Assembly: GCA_006218045.1 (NCBI GenBank)
Contig: VBWB01000008.1
Coordinates: 1 to 64,000, forward strand
DNA: 64,000 bases
Source: Stygiobacter sp.
Lineage (GTDB): Bacteria > Pseudomonadota > Alphaproteobacteria > Rhodospirillales > Magnetospirillaceae
Direction of reading: 5' to 3'
Below are positions 17,884-29,529 of this stretch, piece by piece; within the stretch, counting starts at the first letter, position 1, and each line of letters begins with the position of its first letter. The notes below the pieces were generated by a model. That model had not been told where the DNA came from and did not search any database. It saw only the letters and a program-made list of their open reading frames with translations. A program made the translations under genes and the position numbers.

Positions 17884-19128
17884 CTAGAAATTCCGCTTCA
17901 ACCACGATCCGATACGGCCCCAACCGCCCGGACTTTCTTGCTCTTGGATCGCTTTGCGACCGCTTTTGGCCATGGGCTGATGGGCCATGGCATATCGGAT
18001 CAGGCCGGCGCAGGTGGAAAACGCCGGACCATTGGTGGATTCGGGCAGGCCGTGCAGGCCGACCGGACGGCCCAGGCGGACCTGTTTGTCCAGCACCAGC
18101 CCGGCCAGATCGCGCACGCCCTGCATCTGGCTGGCGCCGCCGGTCAGCACCACCCGGCGCCCGGCCATCTTGTCGAAGCCGCTTTTCTCCAGGTGCGAGC
18201 GCACCAGTTCCAAGGTCTCTTCCAGCCTGGGCTGGATGATCTGGATCAGCATGGAGCGCGGCACCTGATTGGAGGCGCCGTCCTCGTCCTCGCCCACCAG
18301 CGGCACCTTCAGCATCTCGCGGTCGTCGGACGGCGACGGGATGGCGCTGCCGTACAGGGTCTTCATGCGCTCGGCATAGGACAGCGGCGTCGACAGGCCG
18401 CGGGCGATATCGTTGGTGACATGGTGACCGCCCACCGGGATGACGTCGGTGTGCACCAACTGGCCGGCGACGAACACGGCGATCGAGGTGGTGCCGCCGC
18501 CCATGTCGATGCAGGTGACGCCCAGTTCCTTTTCGTCGTCGACCAGACAGGCCAGACCGGCGGCGAAGGGGCTGACCACCCGGGCCTCGATGTCCAGATG
18601 GCAGCGATGGACCACGGTCATCAGGTTGCGCACCGGCCCGGTAGCGGCGGAAATGACGTGGATGGCCACCCCCAGGCGCTCGCCGTACATGCCGCGCGGA
18701 TCGCGGATGCCTTCGTTGCCGTCGATGGTGTAATCCACCGGAATGGCGTGGATCAGGTCGCGTTCGGCGTTTTCATGATGGGCGCGGCCATGGTCGAGCA
18801 TGCGGCGGATATCGGCTTCGTTGACCGCGTGGCCGTTCATGGACACCTCCACCTTGACATTGGTGGAGCCCGGGTTGCCGCCCGACAGATTGACCACCAC
18901 GGCGCGCACCCGTTCATTGGCCATGTCCTCGGCGGCATCGACGGCGGCGCGGATGGAATGTTCCAGTTCCTCAAGGTCGACCACGGCGCCGGCGCGCATG
19001 CCGCGCGCCACCTGATGGCCGATGCCGACGATGCGGGGCATGCCGTCGTCCTGGACGCGCGCCAGGAAGCAGCACACCTTGGTGCTTCCCACATCCAGCG
19101 CGGCGATCAGTCCGTTACGCATGCTCAT
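17884..19128 (-). CDS. ftsA: Cell division protein FtsA
   Basis: 'GLIAALDVGSTKVCCFLARV...GVTCIDMGGGTTSIAVFVAGQLVHTDVIPVGGHHVTNDIARGL'. Confidence 0.97.
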   Translation of the reverse strand: MSMRNGLIAALDVGSTKVCCFLARVQDDGMPRIVGIGHQVARGMRAGAVVDLEELEHSIRAAVDAAEDMANERVRAVVVNLSGGNPGSTNVKVEVSMNGHAVNEADIRRMLDHGRAHHENAERDLIHAIPVDYTIDGNEGIRDPRGMYGERLGVAIHVISAATGPVRNLMTVVHRCHLDIEARVVSPFAAGLACLVDDEKELGVTCIDMGGGTTSIAVFVAGQLVHTDVIPVGGHHVTNDIARGLSTPLSYAERMKTLYGSAIPSPSDDREMLKVPLVGEDEDGASNQVPRSMLIQIIQPRLEETLELVRSHLEKSGFDKMAGRRVVLTGGASQMQGVRDLAGLVLDKQVRLGRPVGLHGLPESTNGPAFSTCAGLIRYAMAHQPMAKSGRKAIQEQESPGGWGRIGSWLKRNF

Positions 19129-20086
19129 CAGGCTCCGTTATCCTTGCGGTGGCTGGCGTCGGGCGGCGTCGCCGCCCGCTCGGTCTTCAGGATCATGCGG
19201 TCGGGGACGCGCAGATCGACCATGCGCACTTGGCGACTGCTCAGGCTCTGGCTGGTCTCCAACTCGGCCAGTCGTTTCCAGGCGGCTTGCGCCTCGTCTT
19301 CCGGCAGGCGCACCTCCAGACCGTTCTGGGCATCGTCCAGCATCAGGTTCCAGCGGCGGTTGCCGACGCGGATGGCGGCCTTGACCCGGGGCGCCAGCTT
19401 GGGCTCGGTGGCCAGCATGGCCAGCAATTCGCTGGCCCGGCTGCCGGCGCCGTCGCCCACCACCATGGGCAGCCGTTCAAGGCCGGCGACGGAGCCGGGA
19501 ATGACGTGGCCGTCCTTGTCCACCAGCATGTGGGTGCCGTTGTTCTGCCAGATGGCGATGGGCTGGCGTTCGATGATGGCGATGTGCAGCGAGGCGGGCA
19601 GGCGGCGTTCCACCGCCGCCCCTTGGCCTGTTCCAGGTCGAGCGACAGGATCGGGCTGCCGTGACCGGCGCCCAGGGCGGCGGACAATTGGTCCATGGTG
19701 GTGCGGCCGCGCCCGGCCACGGTGATTTCATCGACGCGGAAGCCGGCGCGGGCGGTGGCCTGCATCACCTGGGTGATGGCCGTCTGGGTGGTGCGCTGGA
19801 TGATGCCGGAAGACCAGACCACCGCGCCGCCCACCACCAAGGTGGTGACGGCGATGCCCGCCGCCGACAGCTTTTGCAGCGGCGTGAAGTTGAGACGCGG
19901 AAACGGGATGCGGCGGCGCAGCTTGCCCTTGGGCTTGGTCTCGGGCCGGCCTTCGCCGCGCACTTCGCGCTTTTCCGTGGCCGCCGTGCGGCGCGGGCGT
20001 GACAGGCGCGGCATGGGCACGGTGTCGGCGGTGGTCGACGGCCTGATGCGGTCTTCGGGGCTGATGATGATGTCGCTGTCGCTCAT
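19128..20086 (-). pseudogene. ftsQ: Cell division protein FtsQ, reading frame interrupted at ~19614-19630
   Basis: N-terminal part in ORF 19343..20086 ('FRVDEITVAGRGRTTMDQLSAALGAGHGSPILSLDLEQAKG'); C-terminal part in a different frame, ORF 19128..19613 ('VERRLPASLHIAIIERQPIAIWQNNGTHMLVDKDGHVI'). Confidence 0.8.
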
Positions 20087-21003
20087 CCGTCACACTCCGC
20101 TTGTTCGACCATCCAGCGCACCAGTTCGGGGAAGCTGATGCCGCAATAAGACGCGATGTCGGGGACCAGAGAGGTGGCGGTCATCCCCGGCTGGGTGTTG
20201 ACTTCCAACACGATCAGACGCGGCTTTTCACCGGGTTTGGTGTCGTCATAGCGCAGATCGGCGCGCGACACGCCGCGGCAGCCCAGCACGCGATGGGCCT
20301 CCACCGCCAGCCGGCAGGCCTCGGCGTAATCGGCAGGGGGAATGGGGGCGGGCATGATGTGCTTGGAGCCGCCCGGCGCATACTTGGCGTCGTAATCGTA
20401 GAAGCCGCGTTCCGAGGTGATTTCCAGGCAGCCCAGGGCGCGATCCCCCATCACCGCCACGGTCAGCTCGCGCCCCGGCACGAATTCCTCCACCAGCACG
20501 CGGTCGGACTCGAACGGCCAGTCGACCAGGGGGGCGCGGTTGTCGCCCGGCTTCATCACATGGACGCCGACGGACGAACCTTCGTTGATGGGCTTGACCA
20601 CGAACGGACGCGCCATGGGATCGGCGCCGCCATCGGTCTTTCTCACCACCACGCCATGGGCCACCGGGATACCGGCCTGCTGGAACACTTGGCGCGAAAA
20701 CGCCTTGTCCATGGCCGCCGCCGAGGCCAGCACACCGGAATGGGTGTAGGGAATGGCCAAAAGGTTGAGCAGGCCCTGGACGCAGCCATCCTCGCCGAAG
20801 CGGCCATGGAGCGCGTTGAACACCACGTCGGGGCGGCTGTCGGTGATGGCCAGGGCCAGGGCAGCGACGTCGCGCCCGGCATCGATGGTGGCGACGGTGA
20901 AGCCGGCTTGCTCAAGGGCTGCCGCCGCGGCGGCGCCCGAGCGCAACGACACTTCGCGTTCGGCGGAGGCCCCGCCCATCAGCACGGTGACGCGGCGGCT
21001 CAT
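20083..21003 (-). CDS. ddl: D-alanine--D-alanine ligase
   Basis: '[21 protein letters not shown]...[15 protein letters not shown]...[16 protein letters not shown]'. Confidence 0.97.
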   Translation of the reverse strand: MSRRVTVLMGGASAEREVSLRSGAAAAAALEQAGFTVATIDAGRDVAALALAITDSRPDVVFNALHGRFGEDGCVQGLLNLLAIPYTHSGVLASAAAMDKAFSRQVFQQAGIPVAHGVVVRKTDGGADPMARPFVVKPINEGSSVGVHVMKPGDNRAPLVDWPFESDRVLVEEFVPGRELTVAVMGDRALGCLEITSERGFYDYDAKYAPGGSKHIMPAPIPPADYAEACRLAVEAHRVLGCRGVSRADLRYDDTKPGEKPRLIVLEVNTQPGMTATSLVPDIASYCGISFPELVRWMVEQAECDG

Positions 21004-21926
21004 GGCTCGTCTCCTTGTATGCCGACGCGGCGGATTTCCCATTCCAGCTCGATTCCGCTGGTTTCCAACACCCGGCGCCGCACTTCGTCGCCGAGATTTT
21101 CGATGTCGGCGGCGCTGGCTTCGCCCAGGTTGAGCAGGAAATTGCAGTGCTTTTCCGACACCTGGGCGCCGCCCATGACCAGACCGCGGCAGCCGGCCCG
21201 GTCGATCAGCTCCCACGCCTTTTGTCCCGGTGGATTGGCGAAGGTGGAGCCGCCGGTGCGCACCCGGGTCGGCTGGCTGTCCTCGCGCGCGGTCTTGATC
21301 TCGGCCATCTTGCCAGCGATGGCCGCCGGCTGGCCGTGCTTGCCTTGCAGCGTCGCCGACAGGAAGATGTATTCCTCCGGGCAGCCGCAATGGCGATAGC
21401 CCATGTCCAGGTCGGGCAGGGTCAGCAATTGGGTGGTGCCGGCACGGTCGATGGCGGTGGCCGACAGGGTGATGTCCTTCATCTCGCCGCCGAAGGCGCC
21501 GGCATTCATGCGCAGCGCCCCGCCGATGGTGCCGGGCACGCCGGACAGGAATTCCATGCCGGTCAGGCCGGCTTCCGCCGCATTCAGGGCCACGGTCAGG
21601 TCCAGGGCGGCGGCCCCGGCGGTGATGATGTCGCCCATGACGTCGATATGGCCGAACGATCCGGCCAGACGCACGACGACGCCGGGCACGCCGCCGTCAC
21701 GCACCAGCAGGTTGGAGCCGACGCCGATGACGGTGACCGGGATGTCCAGCGGCAATTGCATCAGGAATTCGGCCAGATCGTCCACGTCGGCGGGACGGAA
21801 CAAAACCTCGGCATTGCCGCCGACGCGGAACCAGGTCAGCCCGCCCAGGGGCGCGTCCACGGTCAGGCGACCGCGCGTCTTCGGCAGCGACGTGATCCAG
21901 GCTTTCCGCGCGCCAGGGTTCATCAT
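21000..21926 (-). CDS. murB: UDP-N-acetylenolpyruvoylglucosamine reductase
   Basis: '[21 protein letters not shown]...[20 protein letters not shown]...[20 protein letters not shown]'-type core. Confidence 0.97.
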   Translation of the reverse strand: MMNPGARKAWITSLPKTRGRLTVDAPLGGLTWFRVGGNAEVLFRPADVDDLAEFLMQLPLDIPVTVIGVGSNLLVRDGGVPGVVVRLAGSFGHIDVMGDIITAGAAALDLTVALNAAEAGLTGMEFLSGVPGTIGGALRMNAGAFGGEMKDITLSATAIDRAGTTQLLTLPDLDMGYRHCGCPEEYIFLSATLQGKHGQPAAIAGKMAEIKTAREDSQPTRVRTGGSTFANPPGQKAWELIDRAGCRGLVMGGAQVSEKHCNFLLNLGEASAADIENLGDEVRRRVLETSGIELEWEIRRVGIQGDEP

Positions 21927-23347
21927 TCGGCCCCCTTGTCGGCGGGCAGGGCTTCCAACTGGCCGGGCAGCGCGTGCGCCCATTGGGTGATGTTTCCGGC
22001 CCCCAGGCACACCACCATGTCGCCGGAATTGGCCAGGCCGCCGACGATGCCGGCCAGGGCGGAGGAATCGGGCAAGGCGATGACGTGACGGTGGCCGTGT
22101 TCCTGCAAGCCCATCACCAGATGGTCGCGGTCGGCGCCCTCGATCGGCTGTTCGCCGGCGGCATAGACGTCGGCGACGATCACCGTGTCGGCGTCGTTGA
22201 AGCAGGTGCAGAACTCTGGGAACAGGCTGGACAGGCGGCTATAGCGATGGGGCTGGACCACGGCGATGACGTTGCCGGTGGTGGCGCTGCGTGCCGCCTT
22301 CAACACGGCGGCGATCTCCACCGGATGGTGGCCGTAATCGTCGATGATTGTGACGCCCTTGGCCTCGCCGGTCTTGGTGAAGCGGCGTTTGACGCCGGAG
22401 AAGCCGCCCAGCGCCTTCCTGACCACGTCGTTGGTCAGGCCCAGTTCATTGGCGCAGGCGATGGCGGCCAGCGAGTTCAAGACGTTGTGTTCGCCGTACA
22501 TGGGCAGGCGGACATCGTCGATGATGCGGGTGGCGCCGGTGACGCGGTCGGTGATGACCACGTCGTAACGGGCGCCGCCGGGGCCGATTTTCACGTTGGT
22601 GGCGCGGATCAGCGCTTGCGGCGAGAAGCCGTAGGTGACGATCTTGCGGTCGGGCACGCGGGCGATCAGCGCCTGGACTTCCGGGTGGTCGATGCAGCAG
22701 GCGGCGAAGCCGTAGAACGGGATGTTCTCGACGAAGGTGCGGAAGGCGTCGCGCAATTTGTCGAACGAGCCGTAATGGTCCATGTGCTCGGGGTCGATAT
22801 TGGTGACGACGACGCAGGTGGCCGGCAGCTTGGTGAAGGTGCCGTCGGATTCGTCGGCTTCCACCACCATCCAGTCATTGGCGCCCAGGCGCGCATTGGT
22901 GCCATAGGCGTTGATGATGCCGCCATTGATGATGGTCGGGTCCATGCCCGCCGCGTCCAGCATGGCCGCGACCAGCGAGGTGGTGGTGGTCTTGCCGTGG
23001 GTGCCGCCGATGGCGATGGCCGATTTCAGCCGCATCAGCTCGGCCAGCATCTCGGCCCGGCGGACGACGGGGACCATCTTCGAGCGCGCCGCCACCACTT
23101 CCGGGTTATCGGACTTGACCGCCGACGACACCACGACGACGCGGGCCTGATCCAGATTTTCCGCCTTGTGGCCGATATGGACGGTGACGCCCAGCTTGCG
23201 CAGGCGCTCGACGTTGTAATTGTCGGCGATGTCCGAGCCCTGGACGGTATAGCCGAGATTGACCAGAATCTCGGCGATGCCCGACATGCCGATGCCGCCG
23301 ATGCCGACGAAATGGATGGCGCCGATGGAAAGCGGCATGGTTCTCAT
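21923..23347 (-). CDS. murC: UDP-N-acetylmuramate--L-alanine ligase
   Basis: '[28 protein letters not shown]...[20 protein letters not shown]'. Confidence 0.97.
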   Translation of the reverse strand: MRTMPLSIGAIHFVGIGGIGMSGIAEILVNLGYTVQGSDIADNYNVERLRKLGVTVHIGHKAENLDQARVVVVSSAVKSDNPEVVAARSKMVPVVRRAEMLAELMRLKSAIAIGGTHGKTTTTSLVAAMLDAAGMDPTIINGGIINAYGTNARLGANDWMVVEADESDGTFTKLPATCVVVTNIDPEHMDHYGSFDKLRDAFRTFVENIPFYGFAACCIDHPEVQALIARVPDRKIVTYGFSPQALIRATNVKIGPGGARYDVVITDRVTGATRIIDDVRLPMYGEHNVLNSLAAIACANELGLTNDVVRKALGGFSGVKRRFTKTGEAKGVTIIDDYGHHPVEIAAVLKAARSATTGNVIAVVQPHRYSRLSSLFPEFCTCFNDADTVIVADVYAAGEQPIEGADRDHLVMGLQEHGHRHVIALPDSSALAGIVGGLANSGDMVVCLGAGNITQWAHALPGQLEALPADKGAE

Positions 23348-24456
23348 GAGCGGGACTCCTGCAAATTCGCGGTTTCGGCCACCAGATCGGCCAGCCTTGC
23401 CGCGGCGTCGGGACGGCCGGCGGCCATCGCGCATTCCGCCGCGCGGGCCAAGGTGCCGGGTTGGGCAAGCAGCGCGCCCAGACGGGCCGCCAGGGTTTCG
23501 GCGTTGAAGCCGGTCTGCGGCATCAGCCAGCCGCCGCCGGCTTCGTCGAGCGCGCGGGCATTGGCGGTCTGGTGGTCGTCGGTGGCATGGGGATAGGGCA
23601 CCAGGATGGCCGGACGGCCCAGATAGGTCAGCTCGGCCATGGTCGAGGCGCCCGAGCGGGCGATGACCAGATGGGCGGCGGCCATGCGTTCGGGGATATC
23701 GCTGAAGAAGCTGTCCAGGCTGGCCTTGATCGGGCTTTCGGCATAAAGGCCGCGCACCATTTCCAGATCTTCGGGGCGGCATTGCTGCGCAATCTCCAGG
23801 CGCGCCTGCAACGCTGTCGGCAGGGCCAGCAGAGCAGCGGGAATCACCTCCGACAGCACCCGCGCGCCCTGGCTGCCGCCCAGCACCAGCAGACGGATGG
23901 GGCTGGCATCGTCGAGTGCCGGATAGGGCGTGCCGCGCAAGGCGGCGATGGCCGGGCGCACCGGCATGCCGGTGTGGCGCAGCTTGGCTTTCCATTCCTC
24001 CGCCACATGGGTCACCTGGGCATAGGACACGGCGATGGCGCGGGCGCGGGCGGCCAACAGGCGGTTGGCCCGGCCCAGCACGCCGTTTTGTTCATGCATC
24101 ATCGTGGGGATGCCCAACAGGCTGCCGGCGACCATGGCCGGCACGCTGGCATAGCCGCCGAAGCCGACGATGATTGCGGGGCGTTCCCGTTTGAGGATGG
24201 CGCGGGCCTGGATGATGCCCAGGGCCAGTTCGGCCATGGCGCCCATGCGGGCAGCCAGACCGCGCCCGGCGATGCCGCCGGCACGGATGCGGAAGGTTTG
24301 CAGCGAACCCAGGGTGCCGCCATAGGTCTGGCCGCGCCGGTCGGTGACCAGACCCAGGCGCCAGCCGCGCCCGATCAGTTCGGCGGCCAGGGCCTCGGCC
24401 GGGAAGACGTGGCCGCCGGTACCGCCGGCGGCAAGCAGGGCGAAGGGGCGGGTCAT
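23344..24456 (-). CDS. murG: UDP-N-acetylglucosamine--N-acetylmuramyl-(pentapeptide) pyrophosphoryl-undecaprenol GlcNAc transferase
   Basis: '[42 protein letters not shown]...[15 protein letters not shown]'. Confidence 0.97.
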   Translation of the reverse strand: MTRPFALLAAGGTGGHVFPAEALAAELIGRGWRLGLVTDRRGQTYGGTLGSLQTFRIRAGGIAGRGLAARMGAMAELALGIIQARAILKRERPAIIVGFGGYASVPAMVAGSLLGIPTMMHEQNGVLGRANRLLAARARAIAVSYAQVTHVAEEWKAKLRHTGMPVRPAIAALRGTPYPALDDASPIRLLVLGGSQGARVLSEVIPAALLALPTALQARLEIAQQCRPEDLEMVRGLYAESPIKASLDSFFSDIPERMAAAHLVIARSGASTMAELTYLGRPAILVPYPHATDDHQTANARALDEAGGGWLMPQTGFNAETLAARLGALLAQPGTLARAAECAMAAGRPDAAARLADLVAETANLQESRS

Positions 24457-24527
24457 GGCAGCCTCCGGCGGCACAAAACGCAATCAAAAGCGCCGCCGGC
24501 GGCCAGCAGGGCGAAGGGCTTGCTCAT
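24453..24527 (-). other. 24-codon micro-ORF duplicating the 5' end of murG ([24 protein letters not shown])
   Basis: Start ATG overlaps ftsW stop (ATGA); stop TGA overlaps the murG start; first ~12 codons near-identical to murG codons 1-12. Confidence 0.8.
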
Positions 24528-25648
24528 TGTTCAAGCTCCTCGTCGCCATAGCGCTTGCGGGTCAGCGCCAGCACCATGCCCATGCCCAGCGCCAGGGCCA
24601 GCATGGACGAACCGCCATAAGAGATGAACGGCAGGGTCATGCCCTTGGTCGGCATCAGTCGCAAGGTCGAGGCCATGTTGATGATGGCCTGCAAGCCGAA
24701 CTGCACCAACAGGCCGGCACTGGCCAGCACCACGAACAGATTTTCATCCTTCATCAGCCGGGCGAAGCCTCTGAGGACGATGAAGGCGAACAGCAGCAGC
24801 ACGAACAGGCAGAGCGCAACGCCGAATTCCTCGCCGCCGACGGCCAGGATGAAATCGGTATGGGCGTCGGGCAACACCAGCTTGATCCGGCCTTCGCCGG
24901 GACCGCGGCCCAGCAGGCCGCCCGACTTGAAGGCGTTCAGCGCCGTGGTCACCTGATAGGCGCCGTCGCCGGACGGGTCGAGGAAACGGTCGACGCGGGT
25001 CTGCACGTGGCCGAAGACGAAATAGGCGCCGATGCCACCCAGCACCGCCAATACCCCGCCCACCACCACCAGCAGCATGGGTAGCCCGGCCAGGAAGAAT
25101 TGGACGGCGAAAATGGCGGTGATCACCAGGGTCTGACCGACATCGGGTTGCTTCAACAGCAGGCCGGCGACGATGGCGTAAAGGAAGCTGGCGATGGCCC
25201 GACCGGGAAAGCCGGGATTCAGCCGGCCTTCGGCGAACATCCAGGCGGCGATGATGGCAAAGGTCGGCTTGGCGAATTCGCTGGGCTGGATGGTGATGCC
25301 GGCCATGCTCAGCCAACGGGTCGAGCCCTTGATCTCGGGGGCGAACAACAAGACGGCCACCAGCAGCAGCACCGAGCCGCAATAGCCCAGCACGCCCAGG
25401 CGGCGCACCTGCTTGGGGTTCAGCAGTGACACCCCCAGCATGACCAGCACCGCCGGGACCAGAAAGACGAACTGGCGGCGGATGAAATGGAAGGAATCGG
25501 TGCCGATGCGGTCAGCCACCGCCGGGCTGGCGGCCATGGTCAGCAGCACGCCGATAGCGATCAGGGCGAAGATGGCGGCGATGGTCCAGCGGTCGACGGT
25601 CCACCACCAGCGGCCAATGGTCGAGGTATCGGTGCGGCCCAGGCTCAT
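24524..25648 (-). CDS. ftsW: Lipid II polymerase / SEDS protein FtsW
   Basis: 'TIAAIFALIAIGVLLTMAASPAVADRIG...STRWLSMAGITIQPSEFAKPTFAIIAAW...GMTLPFISYGGSSMLALALGMGMVLALTR'. Confidence 0.97.
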   Translation of the reverse strand: MSLGRTDTSTIGRWWWTVDRWTIAAIFALIAIGVLLTMAASPAVADRIGTDSFHFIRRQFVFLVPAVLVMLGVSLLNPKQVRRLGVLGYCGSVLLLVAVLLFAPEIKGSTRWLSMAGITIQPSEFAKPTFAIIAAWMFAEGRLNPGFPGRAIASFLYAIVAGLLLKQPDVGQTLVITAIFAVQFFLAGLPMLLVVVGGVLAVLGGIGAYFVFGHVQTRVDRFLDPSGDGAYQVTTALNAFKSGGLLGRGPGEGRIKLVLPDAHTDFILAVGGEEFGVALCLFVLLLFAFIVLRGFARLMKDENLFVVLASAGLLVQFGLQAIINMASTLRLMPTKGMTLPFISYGGSSMLALALGMGMVLALTRKRYGDEELEQ

Positions 25649-27036
25649 TGGGGCCTCCCCGCCGTCTGTGACGGCGCCGCGTCTTCGACACGAGGCAGCG
25701 CCTCCACCAACTGGCGGAAGGTTTCGCCGCGATGCTCGAAGCTGGTGAACTGATCCCACGAGGCGCAGGCCGGCGACAGCAGCACCACTTCGCCCGCTTG
25801 GGCGTTGACGGCGGCTTCGGCGACGGCGCGGGCCAAGGTGCCGCATTGGCTGAAGGCGACCTTGCCCGCCAGCGTCTCGGCAAAAGCCGGGGCGGCATCG
25901 CCGATCAGATAGGCGTGTTTGATGCGGTGGAAGTGACGCTCCAGGCTGGCGATGCCGCCTTCCTTGGCCTGGCCGCCGATGATCCAGTGAATCGCGTCAT
26001 AGCAGACCAGGGCCACTTCCGCCGCCTCGGCGTTGGTGGCCTTGGAATCGTTGATGAAGCGTACGCCGTTCCGGGTGCCGACCTCTTGCTGGCGATGGGC
26101 CAGACCGGGATAGCTGGCGATGCCGGCGGCGATGGCGGTGGACGGGATGCCCAGGGCACTGACCAGGGCGAAGGCGGCGCAGGCGTTTTGCCAATTGTGG
26201 CGACCGGGCAGGGTGGGAATTGCGGTCAGGTCGAAGATTTCGACGCCGTCCTGGCGCAACACCCCGTCCGGGGCGCTGATGCCGTGATCCAGCACTTGCT
26301 TGACCGAAATGGCGGTGTGCTTGTGGCCGGCGCCCAGCAGCCAGTCGGCGATGCCGCGCGTCGGCGCGTCGTCGAGACCGATGACCGAAACGCCGTCGGC
26401 AGCGATGAAGTCGTAAAGCCGGCGCTTGGCGGCGATATAGCCATCCATGCCGCCATGGCGCCCCAGATGATCGGGGGTGATGTTGAGCAGCACGCCGGCC
26501 CGCGCCCGCAAGCTTCGGGTCAGTTCCAACTGATAGGACGACAGTTCCAGCACATAGATGCCGTCGGCGTCCAGATCGGGCAGGTCCAGGGCCGGGGTGC
26601 CCAGATTGCCGCCGGCGGCATTGGCGATGCCGGCACTACTCAGGATATGGGCGACCAAGGTGGTGGTGGTCGACTTGCCGTTGGTGCCGGTGATCAGCAC
26701 GAATTTGGCCTCGGGCTTGGCGATGGCCAGCAATTCCACATCGCAGACCAGCGGGATATCGGCGGCCCGCGCCGCCTCGGCCAACGGATGGGGCTGCGGG
26801 AAGGTGTGGGGGATACCCGGGCTCCACACGATCATGTCGACCTCTGACGGATCAAGCGCCAGCGGATCGGCCAGGGGGATGCCCATGGCTTGGGCGGCGT
26901 CGCGGGCGGCCTGGTTGTCGTCCCAGCCGGTGACCCGCGCGCCGCTTTCGACCAAGGCGCGCAAGGTGGCGCCGCCGGACTTGCCCAGGCCCAGCACCAC
27001 CACACGCTTATCGGTCAGGAAGGGGACGCGGATCAT
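25645..27036 (-). CDS. murD: UDP-N-acetylmuramoylalanine--D-glutamate ligase
   Basis: 'KRVVVLGLGKSGGATLRALVESGARVTGWDD...LITGTNGKSTTTTLVAHIL'. Confidence 0.96.
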   Translation of the reverse strand: MIRVPFLTDKRVVVLGLGKSGGATLRALVESGARVTGWDDNQAARDAAQAMGIPLADPLALDPSEVDMIVWSPGIPHTFPQPHPLAEAARAADIPLVCDVELLAIAKPEAKFVLITGTNGKSTTTTLVAHILSSAGIANAAGGNLGTPALDLPDLDADGIYVLELSSYQLELTRSLRARAGVLLNITPDHLGRHGGMDGYIAAKRRLYDFIAADGVSVIGLDDAPTRGIADWLLGAGHKHTAISVKQVLDHGISAPDGVLRQDGVEIFDLTAIPTLPGRHNWQNACAAFALVSALGIPSTAIAAGIASYPGLAHRQQEVGTRNGVRFINDSKATNAEAAEVALVCYDAIHWIIGGQAKEGGIASLERHFHRIKHAYLIGDAAPAFAETLAGKVAFSQCGTLARAVAEAAVNAQAGEVVLLSPACASWDQFTSFEHRGETFRQLVEALPRVEDAAPSQTAGRPQ

Positions 27037-27041
27037 GGTCT

Positions 27042-28130
27042 CTACCTCAGCTTCAGGGTCGACAGGCCGACCAGGGCCAGGATGCCGGCGATGATCCAGA
27101 AGCGGATGACCACGGTCGGTTCGGCCCAGCCCTTCTTCTCGAAGTGATGGTGCAGGGGCGCCATGCGGAACACCCGTTTGCCGGTCAGCTTGAAGCTGGC
27201 CACCTGGACGATGACCGACACGGTTTCCAGCACGAACAGGCCGCCGACGATGGCCAGCACCAGTTCATGCTTGGTCACCACCGAGATGGCGCCCAAGGCC
27301 CCGCCCAGGGACAGCGAGCCGGTATCGCCCATGAACACCATGGCCGGCGGCGCGTTGAACCACAGGAAGCCCAAGCCGGCACCGACCAGGGCGCCGCAGA
27401 ACACCGCCAACTCGCCCGAGCCGGGGACGTAATGGATTTGCAGGTAATTGGCGAAGACGGCATGGCCGACCAGATAGGAGATCAGGGCGAAGACACCGGC
27501 GGCGATCATCACCGGCACGATGGCCAACCCGTCCAGGCCGTCGGTCAGGTTGACGGCGTTGGAGGCGCCGATGATGACGAAGACGGCGAAGGGGACGAAG
27601 AACCAGCCCAATTGGATCAGCAGGCTTTTCAGGAACGGCACCGCCAAGGTGCCGGCCAGGGGTTCGCGCTGGATGGCATAGACCCACAGCGCCGCGACCA
27701 GGGCGATGGCGATCTGGCCGGCCAGCTTCAGCTTGCCGGGCAGGCCCTTGGGGTTCTTCTTCGACACTTTCAGGAAATCATCGAGGAAGCCCAGCAGGCC
27801 GTAGCCCAAGGTGACCATCAGGACGATCCAGACGTAATGGCTGCGCAGATCGGCCCACAGAAGCGTGGCGACGGCGAGCGCGATCAGGATCAGGAAGCCG
27901 CCCATGGTGGGCGTGCCCTTCTTGGTCAGCAGATGGCTTTCCGGGCCGTCGGCGCGGATGGGTTGGCCCTGCTTTTGCCATTGACGCAGCCAGCGGATTA
28001 GGCCGGGGCCGATGACGAAGGCGACGACCAGCGCCGTCAGCACCGCGCCGCCGGTGCGGAAGGTCAGGTATTTGAAGAGGTTGAACAAGGCAACCTCGTC
28101 GGCAAGGGGATAGAGTAGGTTGTAGAGCAT
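27042..28130 (-). CDS. mraY: Phospho-N-acetylmuramoyl-pentapeptide-transferase
   Basis: '[21 protein letters not shown]...[17 protein letters not shown]...[25 protein letters not shown]'. Confidence 0.97.
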   Translation of the reverse strand: MLYNLLYPLADEVALFNLFKYLTFRTGGAVLTALVVAFVIGPGLIRWLRQWQKQGQPIRADGPESHLLTKKGTPTMGGFLILIALAVATLLWADLRSHYVWIVLMVTLGYGLLGFLDDFLKVSKKNPKGLPGKLKLAGQIAIALVAALWVYAIQREPLAGTLAVPFLKSLLIQLGWFFVPFAVFVIIGASNAVNLTDGLDGLAIVPVMIAAGVFALISYLVGHAVFANYLQIHYVPGSGELAVFCGALVGAGLGFLWFNAPPAMVFMGDTGSLSLGGALGAISVVTKHELVLAIVGGLFVLETVSVIVQVASFKLTGKRVFRMAPLHHHFEKKGWAEPTVVIRFWIIAGILALVGLSTLKLR

Positions 28131-28140
28131 GTTTCCCCCG

Positions 28141-29529
28141 TCACCCTTCCAGCAAGATTTTGACCACCTGGGCCATGCGCGACCCGGCTGATCCTTTGAT
28201 CACCACCACGTCGCCGGGCCTGATCACGGTTTTGATGAGACCCGCCAATTCCGTCGAATCGGCGGCATGGATGCCGCGTCGCCCAGCCGGCAGCGCCTGA
28301 TGCAGATGGGCCATCAAGGGGCCTGCGGTGCACACCAGATCGGTGTTCCACAACGCCGCCGCCTCGGCCAGATGGGCGTGCAGCGCCGGGGCCGCATCGC
28401 CCAGCTCCAGCATGTCGCCCAACACCGCGATACGGCGCCCGTCCGTGCCCGGACGGGCGGCGGCCAAGGTGGCGATGGCCGCTTTCATGGACACCGGGCT
28501 GGCGTTGTAGCTTTCGTCGATGACTTCGATACTGCCGCCTTTCCAGGCGACCACATGGCGCTCGCCCCGGCCTTTCGGCGGGCGCATGGCGGCCAGGGAT
28601 TGGGCGGCCTTGTCGGCGTCGCCGCCCAAGGATTCCACCGCCAGCAGCACGGCCAGGGCATTCATGCCCCAATGCAGGCCGGGGACGCCGACGCGGAAGG
28701 CCAGGGCGTGGTCGTGCAGCAGGGCGAAGACAGCGGTGTCGTCGGGATCGACGGCGCAATCGAGCATGCGGGCATCGGCGTCGATATGGCTGCCGAAGCT
28801 GTGGCGGTGGCCGATGCCGGCGGCCTTGGCGGCGGCGTTCAGGCGACGGAAATGGCGGTTGTCGCGCGGCAGGATGACACTGCCGCCGGCTTCGACGCCC
28901 AGGAAGATTTCCGCCTTGGCGTCGGCGATGTCCTCGGTGGTGGCGAAAAAGGCCGAATGCACCGCCTCGATGGTCGTGATCACCGCCACATGGGGGCGGA
29001 CCATCCGGGTCAACGGGATCAACTCGCCCGCATGGTTCATGCCCAGCTCGAACACGGCGAAGGCGCAATCGGCGGGCATGCGGGCCAGGGACAGCGGCAC
29101 GCCCCAATGATTGTTGAAGCTGCCCACCGAATAGTGGGTCTTGCCCTGGCGCGACAGGGCCAAAGCCAGCATTTCCTTGGTCCCGGTCTTGCCGACCGAG
29201 CCGGTGACGGCGACGATACGGGCCTGGGTACGGGCGCGGGCGGCGCCGGCCAGATCCTGCAAGCCGATCATGGTGTCGGCGACCAGCAACAGCGGCAGGC
29301 CGTCGCAGCCTTCCGGCAGCTTGTGCACCAGGGCCGCCGCCGCGCCGGCCCCAAGGGCGGCCTTGACGTGGTCGTGGCCGTCATGGTTGGGACCGGAAAG
29401 CGCGATGAACAGATCGCCGGCAGCGATGGAGCGCGAATCGATGGACACGCCGTGGGCGGTCCAGTCACTGGCCCCCATCAGGGTGCCGTGGGTGGCGGCC
29501 TGCGCCTCGGCGGCATTCCACAAGCTCAT
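28141..29529 (-). CDS. murF: UDP-N-acetylmuramoyl-tripeptide--D-alanyl-D-alanine ligase
   Basis: '[45 protein letters not shown]'. Confidence 0.96.
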   Translation of the reverse strand: MSLWNAAEAQAATHGTLMGASDWTAHGVSIDSRSIAAGDLFIALSGPNHDGHDHVKAALGAGAAAALVHKLPEGCDGLPLLLVADTMIGLQDLAGAARARTQARIVAVTGSVGKTGTKEMLALALSRQGKTHYSVGSFNNHWGVPLSLARMPADCAFAVFELGMNHAGELIPLTRMVRPHVAVITTIEAVHSAFFATTEDIADAKAEIFLGVEAGGSVILPRDNRHFRRLNAAAKAAGIGHRHSFGSHIDADARMLDCAVDPDDTAVFALLHDHALAFRVGVPGLHWGMNALAVLLAVESLGGDADKAAQSLAAMRPPKGRGERHVVAWKGGSIEVIDESYNASPVSMKAAIATLAAARPGTDGRRIAVLGDMLELGDAAPALHAHLAEAAALWNTDLVCTAGPLMAHLHQALPAGRRGIHAADSTELAGLIKTVIRPGDVVVIKGSAGSRMAQVVKILLEG

